Assembly (NCBI GenBank): GCA_949294555.1
Contig: CASFHP010000007.1
Location: forward strand, 1 to 62,176
Length of the DNA stretch: 62,176 nucleotides
Source of the DNA: an uncultured Eubacteriales bacterium
GTDB lineage: Bacteria > Bacillota > Clostridia > TANB77 > CAG-508
Reading direction: 5' to 3'
Shown: one piece after another, positions 1 to 8,207 of the stretch
How positions within the stretch are numbered: the first letter of the stretch is position 1
Layout: each line of letters opens with the position of its first letter
The notes under the pieces: model-generated
Told to the model about the DNA's origin: nothing
Database searches by the model: none
The model's input: the letters and a program-made list of their open reading frames with translations, nothing else
Translations under genes and position numbers: made by a program

Positions 1-2
1 AA

Positions 3-380
3 GAATATGCTATTCAAGAAGTAGTAGCATACTACATTTTAGGTTATAGAAAATATAAAGATGAAAGTGAGCAGAAAGGTTTTGCAGATTTATTAAAAAA
101 TATATTAGAAATAGCAAAAGAAAATATTGATACAACTGAAATAAAAGGTGTAGATATTAACTTGCTGAAAAGAATAAATTTTAATTGGGTTTTAAATAAT
201 GATGACTTTGTGTCTTATGCAACTTGTATATTTTATGTACTTATGAATAGAGAGGAAAATATCACAGAAGAAAAAATAGTAAGAGAATTTCTGAAAGAAT
301 TACATTCACATCATCCTAGAAGAGTAGTAAAAGAGGCAGAAGTAATCTTAACTAATTTATTTCCAGATTTAAAAAATTAG
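3..380 (+). CDS. partial hypothetical protein, 5' end outside window
   Basis: An open frame runs from the first bases of the window to a TAA at 380. A TTG at 162 is not a convincing start because the frame is open upstream and no ribosome site precedes it, so this is the C-terminal part of a longer protein of at least 125 residues. It is charged and helical, with no motif I recognise. It lies about 290 bases upstream of two serine recombinases, so it is probably cargo of the same integrated element. Function unknown. Confidence 0.55.
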   Translation, partial: EYAIQEVVAYYILGYRKYKDESEQKGFADLLKNILEIAKENIDTTEIKGVDINLLKRINFNWVLNNDDFVSYATCIFYVLMNREENITEEKIVREFLKELHSHHPRRVVKEAEVILTNLFPDLKN

Positions 381-439
381 TTATAAATCTGTTTCATTGT
401 TAATAGTTTTTAAGAGAGAAATAGGAGGTGTGTATATTT

Positions 440-592
440 ATGGTACAAGAGGATAAAAAAGAAGAAAATACAACAATTTATGAAATAGATAATAAAAAAT
501 ATACAGTAATAACAAGATGTGTAGAAGATGTGCAAAGTATAGATAATTTATATAATGTAATATGCAAATATGCAGTTTCACAAATAAATTAA
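440..592 (+). CDS. small TnpW-like element protein (50 aa)
   Basis: ATG at 440 follows an AGGAGGT ribosome site at 423-429 and opens a 50-codon frame. The middle (IDNKKYTVITRC) followed by a short amphipathic tail resembles the small TnpW-type proteins often encoded beside large serine recombinases in clostridial transposons and ICEs. That is family resemblance by eye, not proof. It precedes recombinase 1 by about 80 bases in the same direction and may share its transcript. Role unknown. Confidence 0.5.
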   Translation: MVQEDKKEENTTIYEIDNKKYTVITRCVEDVQSIDNLYNVICKYAVSQIN

Positions 593-674
593 AAATTGCA
601 CATTTGTAATTAAATAATAACGAATATAAAATAAATACATCAAATATATACACCTTGCAAAAGAGGTGTTGAGT

Positions 675-2249
675 ATGAAAGGAAAATACAGAGTTGCAGG
701 TTATCTAAGGCTCTCACAGGAAGATGGTGATAAAGATGTAAGTGATAGTATAGTTAGTCAAAAGAATATAATTGAAAAAAAATTACAAGAATTAGGCGAA
801 GAATTTTTTTTAGTAGATTATTACATTGATGATGGATATTCAGGACTTAATACAGATAGACCAGACTTTCAAAGAATGATTAAAGATGTTGAAAATGGAG
901 TAATAAATTGCATTATTACAAAAGACTTATCAAGACTTTCAAGAAATAGTTTTGAGGCAAACTATTACATAGAATTATATTTTTTAGAAAGAGATATAAG
1001 ATATATATCTGTACTAGATAATGTAGACACGGGAACAAAAAATTCAAATAATGATATGATACAATTTAAAACTCTTATAAATGACTGGTATAGTAAGGAT
1101 ATTTCAAGAAAAATAAGATCAAGTGTGTGGGCAAGAAAAGAAAAAGGAATGTATTTAACAGCTACTCCACCTTATGGATATAAAAAATCATTAGAAGATA
1201 AACACAAATTAGAAATAGTTGAAAAGCAAGCAAAAATCGTCAGAAGAATATTTGAAGAATACAGTATGGGAAAAAAAATATCAGAAATAGTAAAAGGTTT
1301 AAACGAAGATAAAATACAAAGTCCGAATAACAGTCAAAATAATGGAGAGGTAAGATACAAATGGAGAGATGAAACAATAAGAAGAATGTTATCTAATAAA
1401 GTATATTTAGGGCATATGGAGTATGGAAAAAGAATAAATTTAAGTTATAAATCAAAAAAAGTAAAATATATACACCCAGAGGACTGGAAAATAGTTTATA
1501 ACACTCACGAGCCAATAATTACAGAAGAATTATTTTTAAAAGTTCAAAGGGTAAGAAAAATAAATAAAACAACAAAACGAAAAAAACACGAATGGGATTT
1601 AAACGGACTTGTAAAATGCAAAGAATGTGGAACAAAAATGACTTTAAAAGTTGAATATAAAAGAAATCATCCAGACGAACTAAAATCTAAAAAAGTATGT
1701 TGCTTAAATGGTTTAAAACGATATAAAGGGAAAAATTGTATAAAAGGCAGTAGAGGTTTAGATGAAGATATATTGAATAAAATTGTTCATAAAAATTTAA
1801 AAGAAGTAATGCAAGAACTTGTTGATAAGGAAAAAGTGAAAAAACTAATTATAAAAGGAAACAATGAAAATGTAATAAATAATAGTAATAACAACAAAGA
1901 ATTGCTTGATAAAGAATTAGCAAAAGTTGAAGATGAAATGAAAACACTTTATTTGGACTATAAACAGGAATTATTAGATGAAGATGATTACAAAAAATAT
2001 TATAAAGAAAAGTCAAATGAAAAGAACAGAATAAAGAAAGAATTAGAAATATTAAAAAAAGAAGAAAATCATAAACCTGTTATAAATGAAGAGGAGATAA
2101 ACGAGTTAGTAAATAAAATATTAAATGCAGAAGAAATAAATAAAAATATTTTATCAGAACTAATTTATGATATTCAAATAGACAATGACAATAAAGTGTA
2201 TATAAATTATAGATATGATATTTTTAATACAGTGGGGCAGTCAATATGA
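675..2249 (+). CDS. large serine recombinase 1
   Basis: Site-specific recombinase of 524 residues. The N-terminal resolvase domain (about residues 1-150) has the nucleophile context YLRLS with Ser14, and the arginine-rich motif KDLSRLSRN. A recombinase domain follows (about 165-300), then a zinc-ribbon region around CKECG and the later CC and C residues (about 310-360), and a long charged coiled coil to the C terminus, as in TnpX/TndX-type integrases. I chose ATG 675 because AGAGGTG lies 7-8 bases upstream; the GTG at 666 falls inside that ribosome site. Its stop overlaps the start of recombinase 2 by 4 bases, so the two are co-translated. It probably catalyses integration or excision of the element ending near 3885. 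Confidence 0.9.
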   Translation: MKGKYRVAGYLRLSQEDGDKDVSDSIVSQKNIIEKKLQELGEEFFLVDYYIDDGYSGLNTDRPDFQRMIKDVENGVINCIITKDLSRLSRNSFEANYYIELYFLERDIRYISVLDNVDTGTKNSNNDMIQFKTLINDWYSKDISRKIRSSVWARKEKGMYLTATPPYGYKKSLEDKHKLEIVEKQAKIVRRIFEEYSMGKKISEIVKGLNEDKIQSPNNSQNNGEVRYKWRDETIRRMLSNKVYLGHMEYGKRINLSYKSKKVKYIHPEDWKIVYNTHEPIITEELFLKVQRVRKINKTTKRKKHEWDLNGLVKCKECGTKMTLKVEYKRNHPDELKSKKVCCLNGLKRYKGKNCIKGSRGLDEDILNKIVHKNLKEVMQELVDKEKVKKLIIKGNNENVINNSNNNKELLDKELAKVEDEMKTLYLDYKQELLDEDDYKKYYKEKSNEKNRIKKELEILKKEENHKPVINEEEINELVNKILNAEEINKNILSELIYDIQIDNDNKVYINYRYDIFNTVGQSI

Positions 2250-3748
2250 AAGAGTATAGAGCAGGAATTTATTTACGATTATCAAGAGAACACGCAGAGG
2301 AAAATAACAGCATAGAGGCTCAAAGAGAAATAACTACAAACTATGCTATGAAAAATGGTTATAAAATAGTAAAAGAATATGCAGACAATGGTTATTCTGG
2401 TATTTTAGATTCAAGACCAGCACTTGACCAAATGATGATAGATATTTCAATGGGACTTATAAATATGGTAATTGTAAAAGATATAAGTAGATTAACTCGT
2501 AATAAAAATAAAACAGGTTGGTACACAGAAATATTTTTTCCAGATAATGATGTTAGATTTATTTCAGTAACAGAATTTATAGATAGTGGAGAAAGATACG
2601 AAATAGATGATACAATAATGCTTCGAGGAATTGCTAATCAATATTACATTACAGATATATCTAAAAAAATAAGGGCTAATAAAAGAGCGATGAAAGAGGC
2701 AGGACAGTTTGTAGAACATTATGCACCTTATGGATACAAAAAAGACAAAGAAGATAAACACAAAATACTTATAGATGAAGATGTAGCTGATAATATAAGA
2801 ACTATTTATAATATGTATATAGAGGGAAAAACAAGTACACAAATAGCAGAGTACTTGAATAGCAAAAAGATAAAAAATCCAAGTAGATATATGAAACTAA
2901 AAAATTATACAAGAGAGTGGACAGGAGTACAGATAAACAGTATTTTAAATAATCCTTTTTATATAGGTAATACAATAATGAATAAATATGAAACTAATTA
3001 TTTAACAAAGAAATGTATTGAAAACAAAAATAGAGATAGTTGGATTATAAAAGAAAATACACACGAGCCAATAATAGATAAAGCAATATATGATAAAGTA
3101 CAAGAAATAAAGAAAAATAAAAAAGGAAGAGAAAGTGTAAAACATCAGTATTTACTTCGAGATTTAGTATATTGTGGGCATTGTAAAAGAAAATATCAAT
3201 ATAAGGTATATAGGTCAAGTGATAAAAAAAGGTTTTTATATGATAGTGCAGGTTTTCTTTGTAGTTATTTATATAGGAAAAAATGCAATAATAAAACTTA
3301 TATTAGAGAAAAGGACTTAAATGAAATAGTAAAAAATGAAGTTATAAAGAGATTAAGCCTAATTCAAGTAGATGAAACAACAAATAAGATAATTGACTAC
3401 TATAAGAAAAATAATGAAGAAATACAAAAAACTAAAAATTATGAAAATGAAATAGAAAGACTAGAAAGAAGAAAAAGCGTCTTATATAAGAAAAAATGTG
3501 AGAAGTATATAACCGTAGAAGAATTTAAAACAGATTATGAAAGAGCAAAAGAAGAAATATCAAAGTATAAAAAGTTAATAGAAGAATTAAACAAAGATAA
3601 TAGAAATAAACTAGATGAAAATGAAATAAGAGAAGTTGTGAAAAAATTTAAAAATGGAAATTATATGTCAAATGATTTTTTAAAAGAAATTATAAATAGA
3701 ATAGATGTTTATTCTAAAAATAGAATAGAGATTATATTTAATTTATAA
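2246..3748 (+). CDS. large serine recombinase 2
   Basis: Second large serine recombinase, 500 residues. Ser13 sits in YLRLS, the catalytic arginine motif is KDISRLTRN, and a recombinase domain follows. Zinc-ribbon cysteines are in CGHC and in the later C..C pair (about residues 310-350), before a coiled coil. It starts by ATGA overlap with recombinase 1. Paired recombinases in tandem are known in some clostridial transposons and in staphylococcal SCC elements (CcrA/CcrB), where both are needed for excision. Here both keep the visible catalytic residues, so both may be active. The gene ends about 140 bases before the resumed spoVD reading frame, as expected for an integrase next to its own attachment site. 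Confidence 0.9.
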   Translation: MKEYRAGIYLRLSREHAEENNSIEAQREITTNYAMKNGYKIVKEYADNGYSGILDSRPALDQMMIDISMGLINMVIVKDISRLTRNKNKTGWYTEIFFPDNDVRFISVTEFIDSGERYEIDDTIMLRGIANQYYITDISKKIRANKRAMKEAGQFVEHYAPYGYKKDKEDKHKILIDEDVADNIRTIYNMYIEGKTSTQIAEYLNSKKIKNPSRYMKLKNYTREWTGVQINSILNNPFYIGNTIMNKYETNYLTKKCIENKNRDSWIIKENTHEPIIDKAIYDKVQEIKKNKKGRESVKHQYLLRDLVYCGHCKRKYQYKVYRSSDKKRFLYDSAGFLCSYLYRKKCNNKTYIREKDLNEIVKNEVIKRLSLIQVDETTNKIIDYYKKNNEEIQKTKNYENEIERLERRKSVLYKKKCEKYITVEEFKTDYERAKEEISKYKKLIEELNKDNRNKLDENEIREVVKKFKNGNYMSNDFLKEIINRIDVYSKNRIEIIFNL

Positions 3749-3893
3749 AATGAAAACTGCAATAAGCAGAGTGCAACTTACAACCTAAAATTTTAAAATA
3801 TGAAATTTTAGAATTTAATAAAACCATTGAAATTTAGCCATTTAAGTTAAATTTATTTTTTAAAATATTGACTGCAATAAGTGGGGCATAATA
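3749..3893. other. element end / probable attR region
   Basis: Non-coding stretch between recombinase 2 and the resumed spoVD frame. It holds two copies of the 11-mer ACTGCAATAAG in direct orientation (3756-3766 and 3871-3881), an inverted repeat CTAAAATTT/AAATTTTAG around 3786-3812, and a weak stem AAATTTA/TAAATTT (3830-3854) followed by T residues that may terminate recombinase transcription. The spoVD frame is recognisable from about 3885 on. The crossover point therefore probably lies at about 3880-3893, but the other end of the element is outside the window and the core dinucleotide cannot be fixed. Confidence 0.55.
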
Positions 3894-4190
3894 CAAGGAG
3901 GTGGTGTAGCAGCACCAGTTGGAGGACAGATTTTCAGTGAAATATTGCCATATTTAGAAGTTAATAAAGAAGTCCTAGAAGAGGAAAGCGAAGATGTAAT
4001 TAGCCAAGTTCAAGTACCAGATGTTATGGGGAAAACTTTAAAGGAAGCTGAACAAATATTAAAAGAAAACAATTTAGAGATGTCTATTGATAATGAAGAA
4101 ATTGACAAAGAAAATACCTATGTAAAAAATCAAATTCCTGGTGGTGGAATAACGGTAAATGAAGAAAGTAAAGTGATTATTGAATATTAA
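3885..4190 (+). pseudogene. spoVD/ftsI-type PBP, 3' fragment with PASTA domain
   Basis: The frame reading GGGVAAPVGGQIFSEILPYL is the extreme end of a class B penicillin-binding protein transpeptidase domain. The intact PBP at 22279 has the same landmark (GGSVAAPVVSQMLSEILPYL). A PASTA domain follows (about VPDVMGKTLKEAEQILKENN) and a TAA at 4188-4190. The frame meets a stop at 3861-3863 and no transpeptidase lies upstream, where the recombinases are instead. murE and mraY follow directly, as they do after spoVD in clostridial dcw clusters, so this is the spoVD locus split by the element. The 5' part should lie beyond the far end of the element. As it stands the fragment cannot make a working PBP. 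Confidence 0.8.
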
Positions 4191-4217
4191 ATATTTTTAA
4201 CAAATCTGAAAAAAAAC

Positions 4218-4246
4218 TATACAAAAAAGTATTTTAGTTATATAAT
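4218..4246 (+). promoter_or_regulatory. possible promoter for murE operon
   Basis: TATACA, 17 bases, TATAAT. The -10 is perfect and the -35 matches 4 of 6. It would let murE-mraY-spoVE-murG be transcribed although the upstream spoVD gene is interrupted. Confidence 0.4.
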
Positions 4247-4310
4247 ATGAGGGATTAAATGCAATAATTTGCATATAATTAAGTATTAATAATCGAAAGG
4301 ATTGAAGAAA

Positions 4311-5807
4311 ATGAAACTAAAAGAATTATTAGTAGGATTAGAAAACCTAAAAGTAAAGGGAGATTTAGATATTGAAATATCTGGAATTGAAAACAATTCA
4401 AAAAATGTAAAACCAGGTTATGTATTTGTGGCTATCAAAGGATTTTCAACAGATGGTCATCAATATGTGGAAAATGCCATAGAAAATGGTGCAACAGCAA
4501 TCATGATACAAGAAGGTTGCAACTTAAAAGGAATGAATATACCAGACAATGTAACAGTTGTAATGGCAAAAGATACAAGAGAAGGATTAGCCATTATGTC
4601 AGATAATTTTTATGACCATCCTTCAAGAAAGTTTAAATTAATTGGTGTTACAGGAACCAAAGGAAAAACCACAACTACTTTTATGATTAAAGAAATTTTA
4701 GAAAAAGCAGGAAAAAAAGTAGGATTAATTGGAACAATTGCAACTTACATTAATGGTAAGAAAATAAAAGATAGTGATAGAACAACACCAGAAAGTTTAG
4801 AATTACAACAAACTTTTGCACAAATGGTAAAAGAAGGCGTAGAAGTGGTTGTAATGGAAGTTTCTTCACAAAGCTTAAAACTAAACAGAGTAGAAGGCTG
4901 TCAGTTTGATATAGTCTTATTTACCAATTTTTCAGAAGACCATATCAGTCCAAAAGAACACCCAGACATGCAAGATTATTTTGAATCAAAATTAAAGTTA
5001 TTTAAAATGTGCAAAACAGGGATTGTTAATGCAGATGATTTACATGGAGCAAAAATACCAAGACTATTCCCTGATAGCAATATTACAACATATGGAATTG
5101 ATAATTATGCAAATGTATTGGCAAAAGATATAACCATTACCAATTCTTATGTAGATTTTAAAGTGAAAATAAAAGATAGAAATGAGAGAGTAAAAACAGG
5201 AATACCAGGAAGATTTAGTGTATATAATTCATTAGCAGCTATTTGTGTTGCACAAAAATTTGGAATAGAACCTGAAAAGGTTAAAGAAGCATTATTAGAA
5301 GTTAGAGTTCCAGGAAGGTCTGAATTAGTAGATAATAAAAGAGAAATACCAATTATGATAGATTATGCACATTCTCCAGAAAGTCTAGAAAATATTTTAC
5401 AAGCAACCAAGAGTTATACAAGAGGAAAAGTTATATCTGTATTTGGTTGTGGTGGAGATAGAGACGCAGGTAAAAGACCAATTATGGGAGAAATATCAGG
5501 AAGAATTGCTGATTTTACAATTATTACATCTGACAATCCAAGAACAGAAGACCCAGAAAAAATTGTGAAACAAATTGAAGAAGGTATGAAAAAGACAAAT
5601 GGAAAATATAAAGTAATTGTTGACAGAGTAGAGGCAATAAAAGAAGCAATCAAAATGGCAACAAAGCGTGATATTGTTATTCTAGCAGGAAAAGGACATG
5701 AGCCATATCAAGAAATTAATGGAGAAAAATATCCATTTGATGAAAGAATTATTGTTAGAGATATTATAGATGAATTAGAAAATGAAACAAAGAATAAGAA
5801 AAAATAA
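4311..5807 (+). CDS. murE: UDP-MurNAc-L-Ala-D-Glu:meso-DAP ligase MurE
   Basis: Cytoplasmic Mur ligase (498 aa) that adds the third amino acid to the peptidoglycan stem peptide. Visible features are the ATP loop GVTGTKGKTTTT (about residue 115), the Mur ligase central domain with VSSQSLKLNRV, and the C-terminal domain with FGCGGDRDAGKRP and SDNPRTEDP. The DNPR signature is typical of enzymes adding meso-diaminopimelate rather than lysine. ATG 4311 is chosen because GAAAGG lies 10 bases upstream; the in-frame TTG at 4302 touches that site. mraY follows after 17 bases. murF, which often follows murE, is absent here. Confidence 0.96.
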   Translation: MKLKELLVGLENLKVKGDLDIEISGIENNSKNVKPGYVFVAIKGFSTDGHQYVENAIENGATAIMIQEGCNLKGMNIPDNVTVVMAKDTREGLAIMSDNFYDHPSRKFKLIGVTGTKGKTTTTFMIKEILEKAGKKVGLIGTIATYINGKKIKDSDRTTPESLELQQTFAQMVKEGVEVVVMEVSSQSLKLNRVEGCQFDIVLFTNFSEDHISPKEHPDMQDYFESKLKLFKMCKTGIVNADDLHGAKIPRLFPDSNITTYGIDNYANVLAKDITITNSYVDFKVKIKDRNERVKTGIPGRFSVYNSLAAICVAQKFGIEPEKVKEALLEVRVPGRSELVDNKREIPIMIDYAHSPESLENILQATKSYTRGKVISVFGCGGDRDAGKRPIMGEISGRIADFTIITSDNPRTEDPEKIVKQIEEGMKKTNGKYKVIVDRVEAIKEAIKMATKRDIVILAGKGHEPYQEINGEKYPFDERIIVRDIIDELENETKNKKK

Positions 5808-5824
5808 AACGAAAGAAAGGTTGG

Positions 5825-6811
5825 ATGAAATTGATATTTGAGGCAAAAGTATTGATAATCTCATTTATCATCTCTATTATCATGGGATTTATCATAATAC
5901 CAATACTGAAAAAAAGAAAAGTAGGGCAAATTGAAAGAGATGATGGTCCACAATCACATTTGAAAAAACAAGGAACACCTACGATGGGTGGGATAATCAT
6001 TATTATTACCATGATATTGGTTGTAACAGGAACCTGTATCTATTTATCTGCAAATGGAGAAAATGCATTAGCAGGGAAAATCCTACCAATCTTATTACTG
6101 ACAATTGGATTTGGGTTAATTGGATTTATTGATGATTTTAAAAAATTAGTATTAAAAAATACAGAAGGTTTAAAACCAAGTTATAAAATGTTGGGCTTAC
6201 TGATTATTTCAGTAGCCTATGTAATTTATTTAGTATATGGATTACACATTGATACAGAAACCTATATACCAATTGCAAAAATATATATAGAAATGCCAGT
6301 ATATATTTATATACCATTTGCAATTGTGGTTATATTAGGTGCTACAAATGCAGTAAATTTAACAGATGGAATTGATGGATTATCATCTAGTGTATGTGCA
6401 ATTATTATTACTTGTTTAGCAGTTATCGGAATTAGTTTACAAATATATGAAGTATCTATATTTGCAAGTATTGTAATAGGTGCAGTTTTAGGATTTTTAA
6501 TGTTTAATATTCACCCAGCTAAAGTATTTATGGGAGATACAGGTTCTCTTATGTTAGGTGGTGTAATATCAGGATTAGCACTTTATTTAGAAATGCCATT
6601 ATTGTTATTGGTTATTGCACTTGTACCAGTATTGGAAACGATTTCTGTTATGATACAAGTGGCTTATTTTAAAAAGACAGGTAAACGATTTTTCAAAATG
6701 GCACCATTACATCATCATTTTGAGTTGTCTGGCTGGAAAGAAAATAAAGTGGTGGTTGTGTTTAGTGTGGCAACATTGTTGTTGTGTGTTATTGGACTAA
6801 AGATAATATAA
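5825..6811 (+). CDS. mraY: phospho-MurNAc-pentapeptide translocase MraY
   Basis: Integral membrane enzyme (328 aa, about ten membrane segments) that transfers phospho-MurNAc-pentapeptide to undecaprenyl phosphate, giving lipid I. Family signatures are clear: GTPTMGG near residue 43, IDDF, NLTDGIDGL, FMGDTGSL and the HHHFE motif near the C terminus. ATG 5825 has AAAGG four to five bases upstream. It belongs to the murE-mraY-spoVE-murG operon. Confidence 0.96.
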   Translation: MKLIFEAKVLIISFIISIIMGFIIIPILKKRKVGQIERDDGPQSHLKKQGTPTMGGIIIIITMILVVTGTCIYLSANGENALAGKILPILLLTIGFGLIGFIDDFKKLVLKNTEGLKPSYKMLGLLIISVAYVIYLVYGLHIDTETYIPIAKIYIEMPVYIYIPFAIVVILGATNAVNLTDGIDGLSSSVCAIIITCLAVIGISLQIYEVSIFASIVIGAVLGFLMFNIHPAKVFMGDTGSLMLGGVISGLALYLEMPLLLLVIALVPVLETISVMIQVAYFKKTGKRFFKMAPLHHHFELSGWKENKVVVVFSVATLLLCVIGLKII

Positions 6812-7028
6812 GAAAGGAATGATTGTTGAAAAATAATTACAATTTTGGCTGTGCGCAGTGGCGAATTACATTTAAAACGCGGTTACATACAAAAGTATGC
6901 GCCCTTGCCTTTTAAATATAATTTTCCAGCTATGCATACTGACCTTGTAACAGGCAAAGCCTTAACAAGCTCAGCATTGCCAAAATTTAATTCTTTTCCA
7001 ACTAACTATAGAGATTCCTTGGGAAAGG
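6812..7028 (+). other. unexplained insert between mraY and spoVE
   Basis: Between mraY and the real spoVE start lies about 220 bases with composition unlike its neighbours (GTGCGCAGTGGCG, AACGCGG, TATGCGCCCTTGCC are GC-rich for this genome). It begins with a complete ribosome site and start (GAAAGGAATGAT at 6812-6823, TTG at 6826) that opens a 29-codon frame ending at 6915. A different frame (from 6845) stays open into spoVE. It contains a small hairpin CATAC-AAAA-GTATG and pairing candidates TTGCCT/AGGCAA. It looks inserted, or like a structured leader. No other copy is visible in the window. Confidence 0.45.
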
Positions 7029-7036
7029 AGAATAAA

Positions 7037-8170
7037 ATGGCAAAAAAGAAAGGTAAGACTTTTTCAAGCTTTCTTAAAAACCCAATTGATTTTACATTAT
7101 TGATAACGATTTTGTTATTGTTATCATTAGGGTTAATTATGGTGCTTTCAGCAAGTTCTCCATCAGCACTTTCTGAAAGCGGAAATAGTTATACATATTT
7201 TTTTAGGCAGGCCATTTTTGCTGTAGCCGGTTTATTTATGATGTGGGTAATCTCAAATATTGATTACCGTTTTTATCAAAAATATTATAAACTAGCTTAT
7301 GTTGTAGGATTTTTATTACTATTAGCAGTACCACTTATTGGTAGGGAAGTAAATGGTGCTAAAAGATGGATATATGTTACAGAATCTCTTTCATTTCAAC
7401 CATCTGAAATTGTTAAATTATTAATGATTGTATTTTATGCAGCATTATTAGTAAAAAATAGAGATGAACTAAATAAATATGGAAAAGGATTTTTGAAGCA
7501 CATTATTATTCTAGCACCAATTATTGGATTGTTATTGATACAACCGCATTTCAGTGCTTCAATCGTTATTATTGGAATTGTAGCAATTATGATGATTGTT
7601 GCTGGATGTAAATTTTGGCATTTTCTAGTAACAGGTCTGGTGGTTGGGGTACCAGGAATTATTGCACTAGTTATCCTAGAACCATATAGATTACAAAGAG
7701 TTATAACCTTTTTAAATCCATGGAGCGACCCAACAGGAGATGGATGGCAGGTTATACAGAGTTTATATGCGATTGGTTCAGGTGGATTATTTGGAACAGG
7801 ATTGGGAGAAAGTAGACAAAAATACTTATATATTCCAGAACCACATAATGATTTCATATTTTCTATATTAGGAGAAGAACTAGGATTTATTGGATGTGCT
7901 GTTGTAATTATTTTGTTTGGAATTTTTATATGGAGAGGAATTTTAATTGCTATGAAATCTCCAGATATGTTTGGAAGTTTGATAGCAATAGGAATTACTG
8001 CACAAGTTGCAATACAAGTAATTATCAATATTGCAGTTGTAACTTCATCAATGCCAGCAACAGGAATGCCACTACCATTCTTTAGCTATGGTGGTACATC
8101 ATTGTTTATATTATTGTGTGAGATGGGGGTACTCTTAAATATTTCAAAAGCAGGAGCGAAAAGAGAATAG
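7037..8170 (+). CDS. spoVE: SpoVE/FtsW lipid II polymerase (SEDS family)
   Basis: SEDS-family glycosyltransferase of 377 residues with about ten membrane helices. The family signature PLPFFSYGGTSL is near the C terminus, and the extracellular region has GREVNGAKRW and FQPSEIVKL. It polymerises glycan strands with a partner class B PBP (SpoVD or FtsI). In clostridial dcw clusters the copy between mraY and murG is SpoVE or FtsW, and the sequence alone does not separate them. ATG 7037 has AAAGGAG (7024-7030) upstream; the longer in-frame extension to 6845 is rejected because its residues are unlike the family and no ribosome site precedes it. Confidence 0.9.
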   Translation: MAKKKGKTFSSFLKNPIDFTLLITILLLLSLGLIMVLSASSPSALSESGNSYTYFFRQAIFAVAGLFMMWVISNIDYRFYQKYYKLAYVVGFLLLLAVPLIGREVNGAKRWIYVTESLSFQPSEIVKLLMIVFYAALLVKNRDELNKYGKGFLKHIIILAPIIGLLLIQPHFSASIVIIGIVAIMMIVAGCKFWHFLVTGLVVGVPGIIALVILEPYRLQRVITFLNPWSDPTGDGWQVIQSLYAIGSGGLFGTGLGESRQKYLYIPEPHNDFIFSILGEELGFIGCAVVIILFGIFIWRGILIAMKSPDMFGSLIAIGITAQVAIQVIINIAVVTSSMPATGMPLPFFSYGGTSLFILLCEMGVLLNISKAGAKRE

Positions 8171-8207
8171 TGGTCCCCAATTGGACAAAGAAAGGAATGA
8201 TAGCAAA

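Noticed and set aside
438..653. 71-codon minus-strand frame near the element start
   Set aside because: Hydrophobic low-complexity translation opposite the small TnpW-like gene; no start signals.
6845..7036. N-terminal extension of spoVE (open frame from 6845)
   Set aside because: The extra 64 residues are unlike any SEDS protein, and the ATG at 7037 has a proper AAAGGAG site; the extension is read from the inserted segment.
7435..8028. 197-codon minus-strand frame opposite spoVE
   Set aside because: Shadow of a real gene with low-complexity I/P-rich translation, no ribosome site, and no family resemblance.
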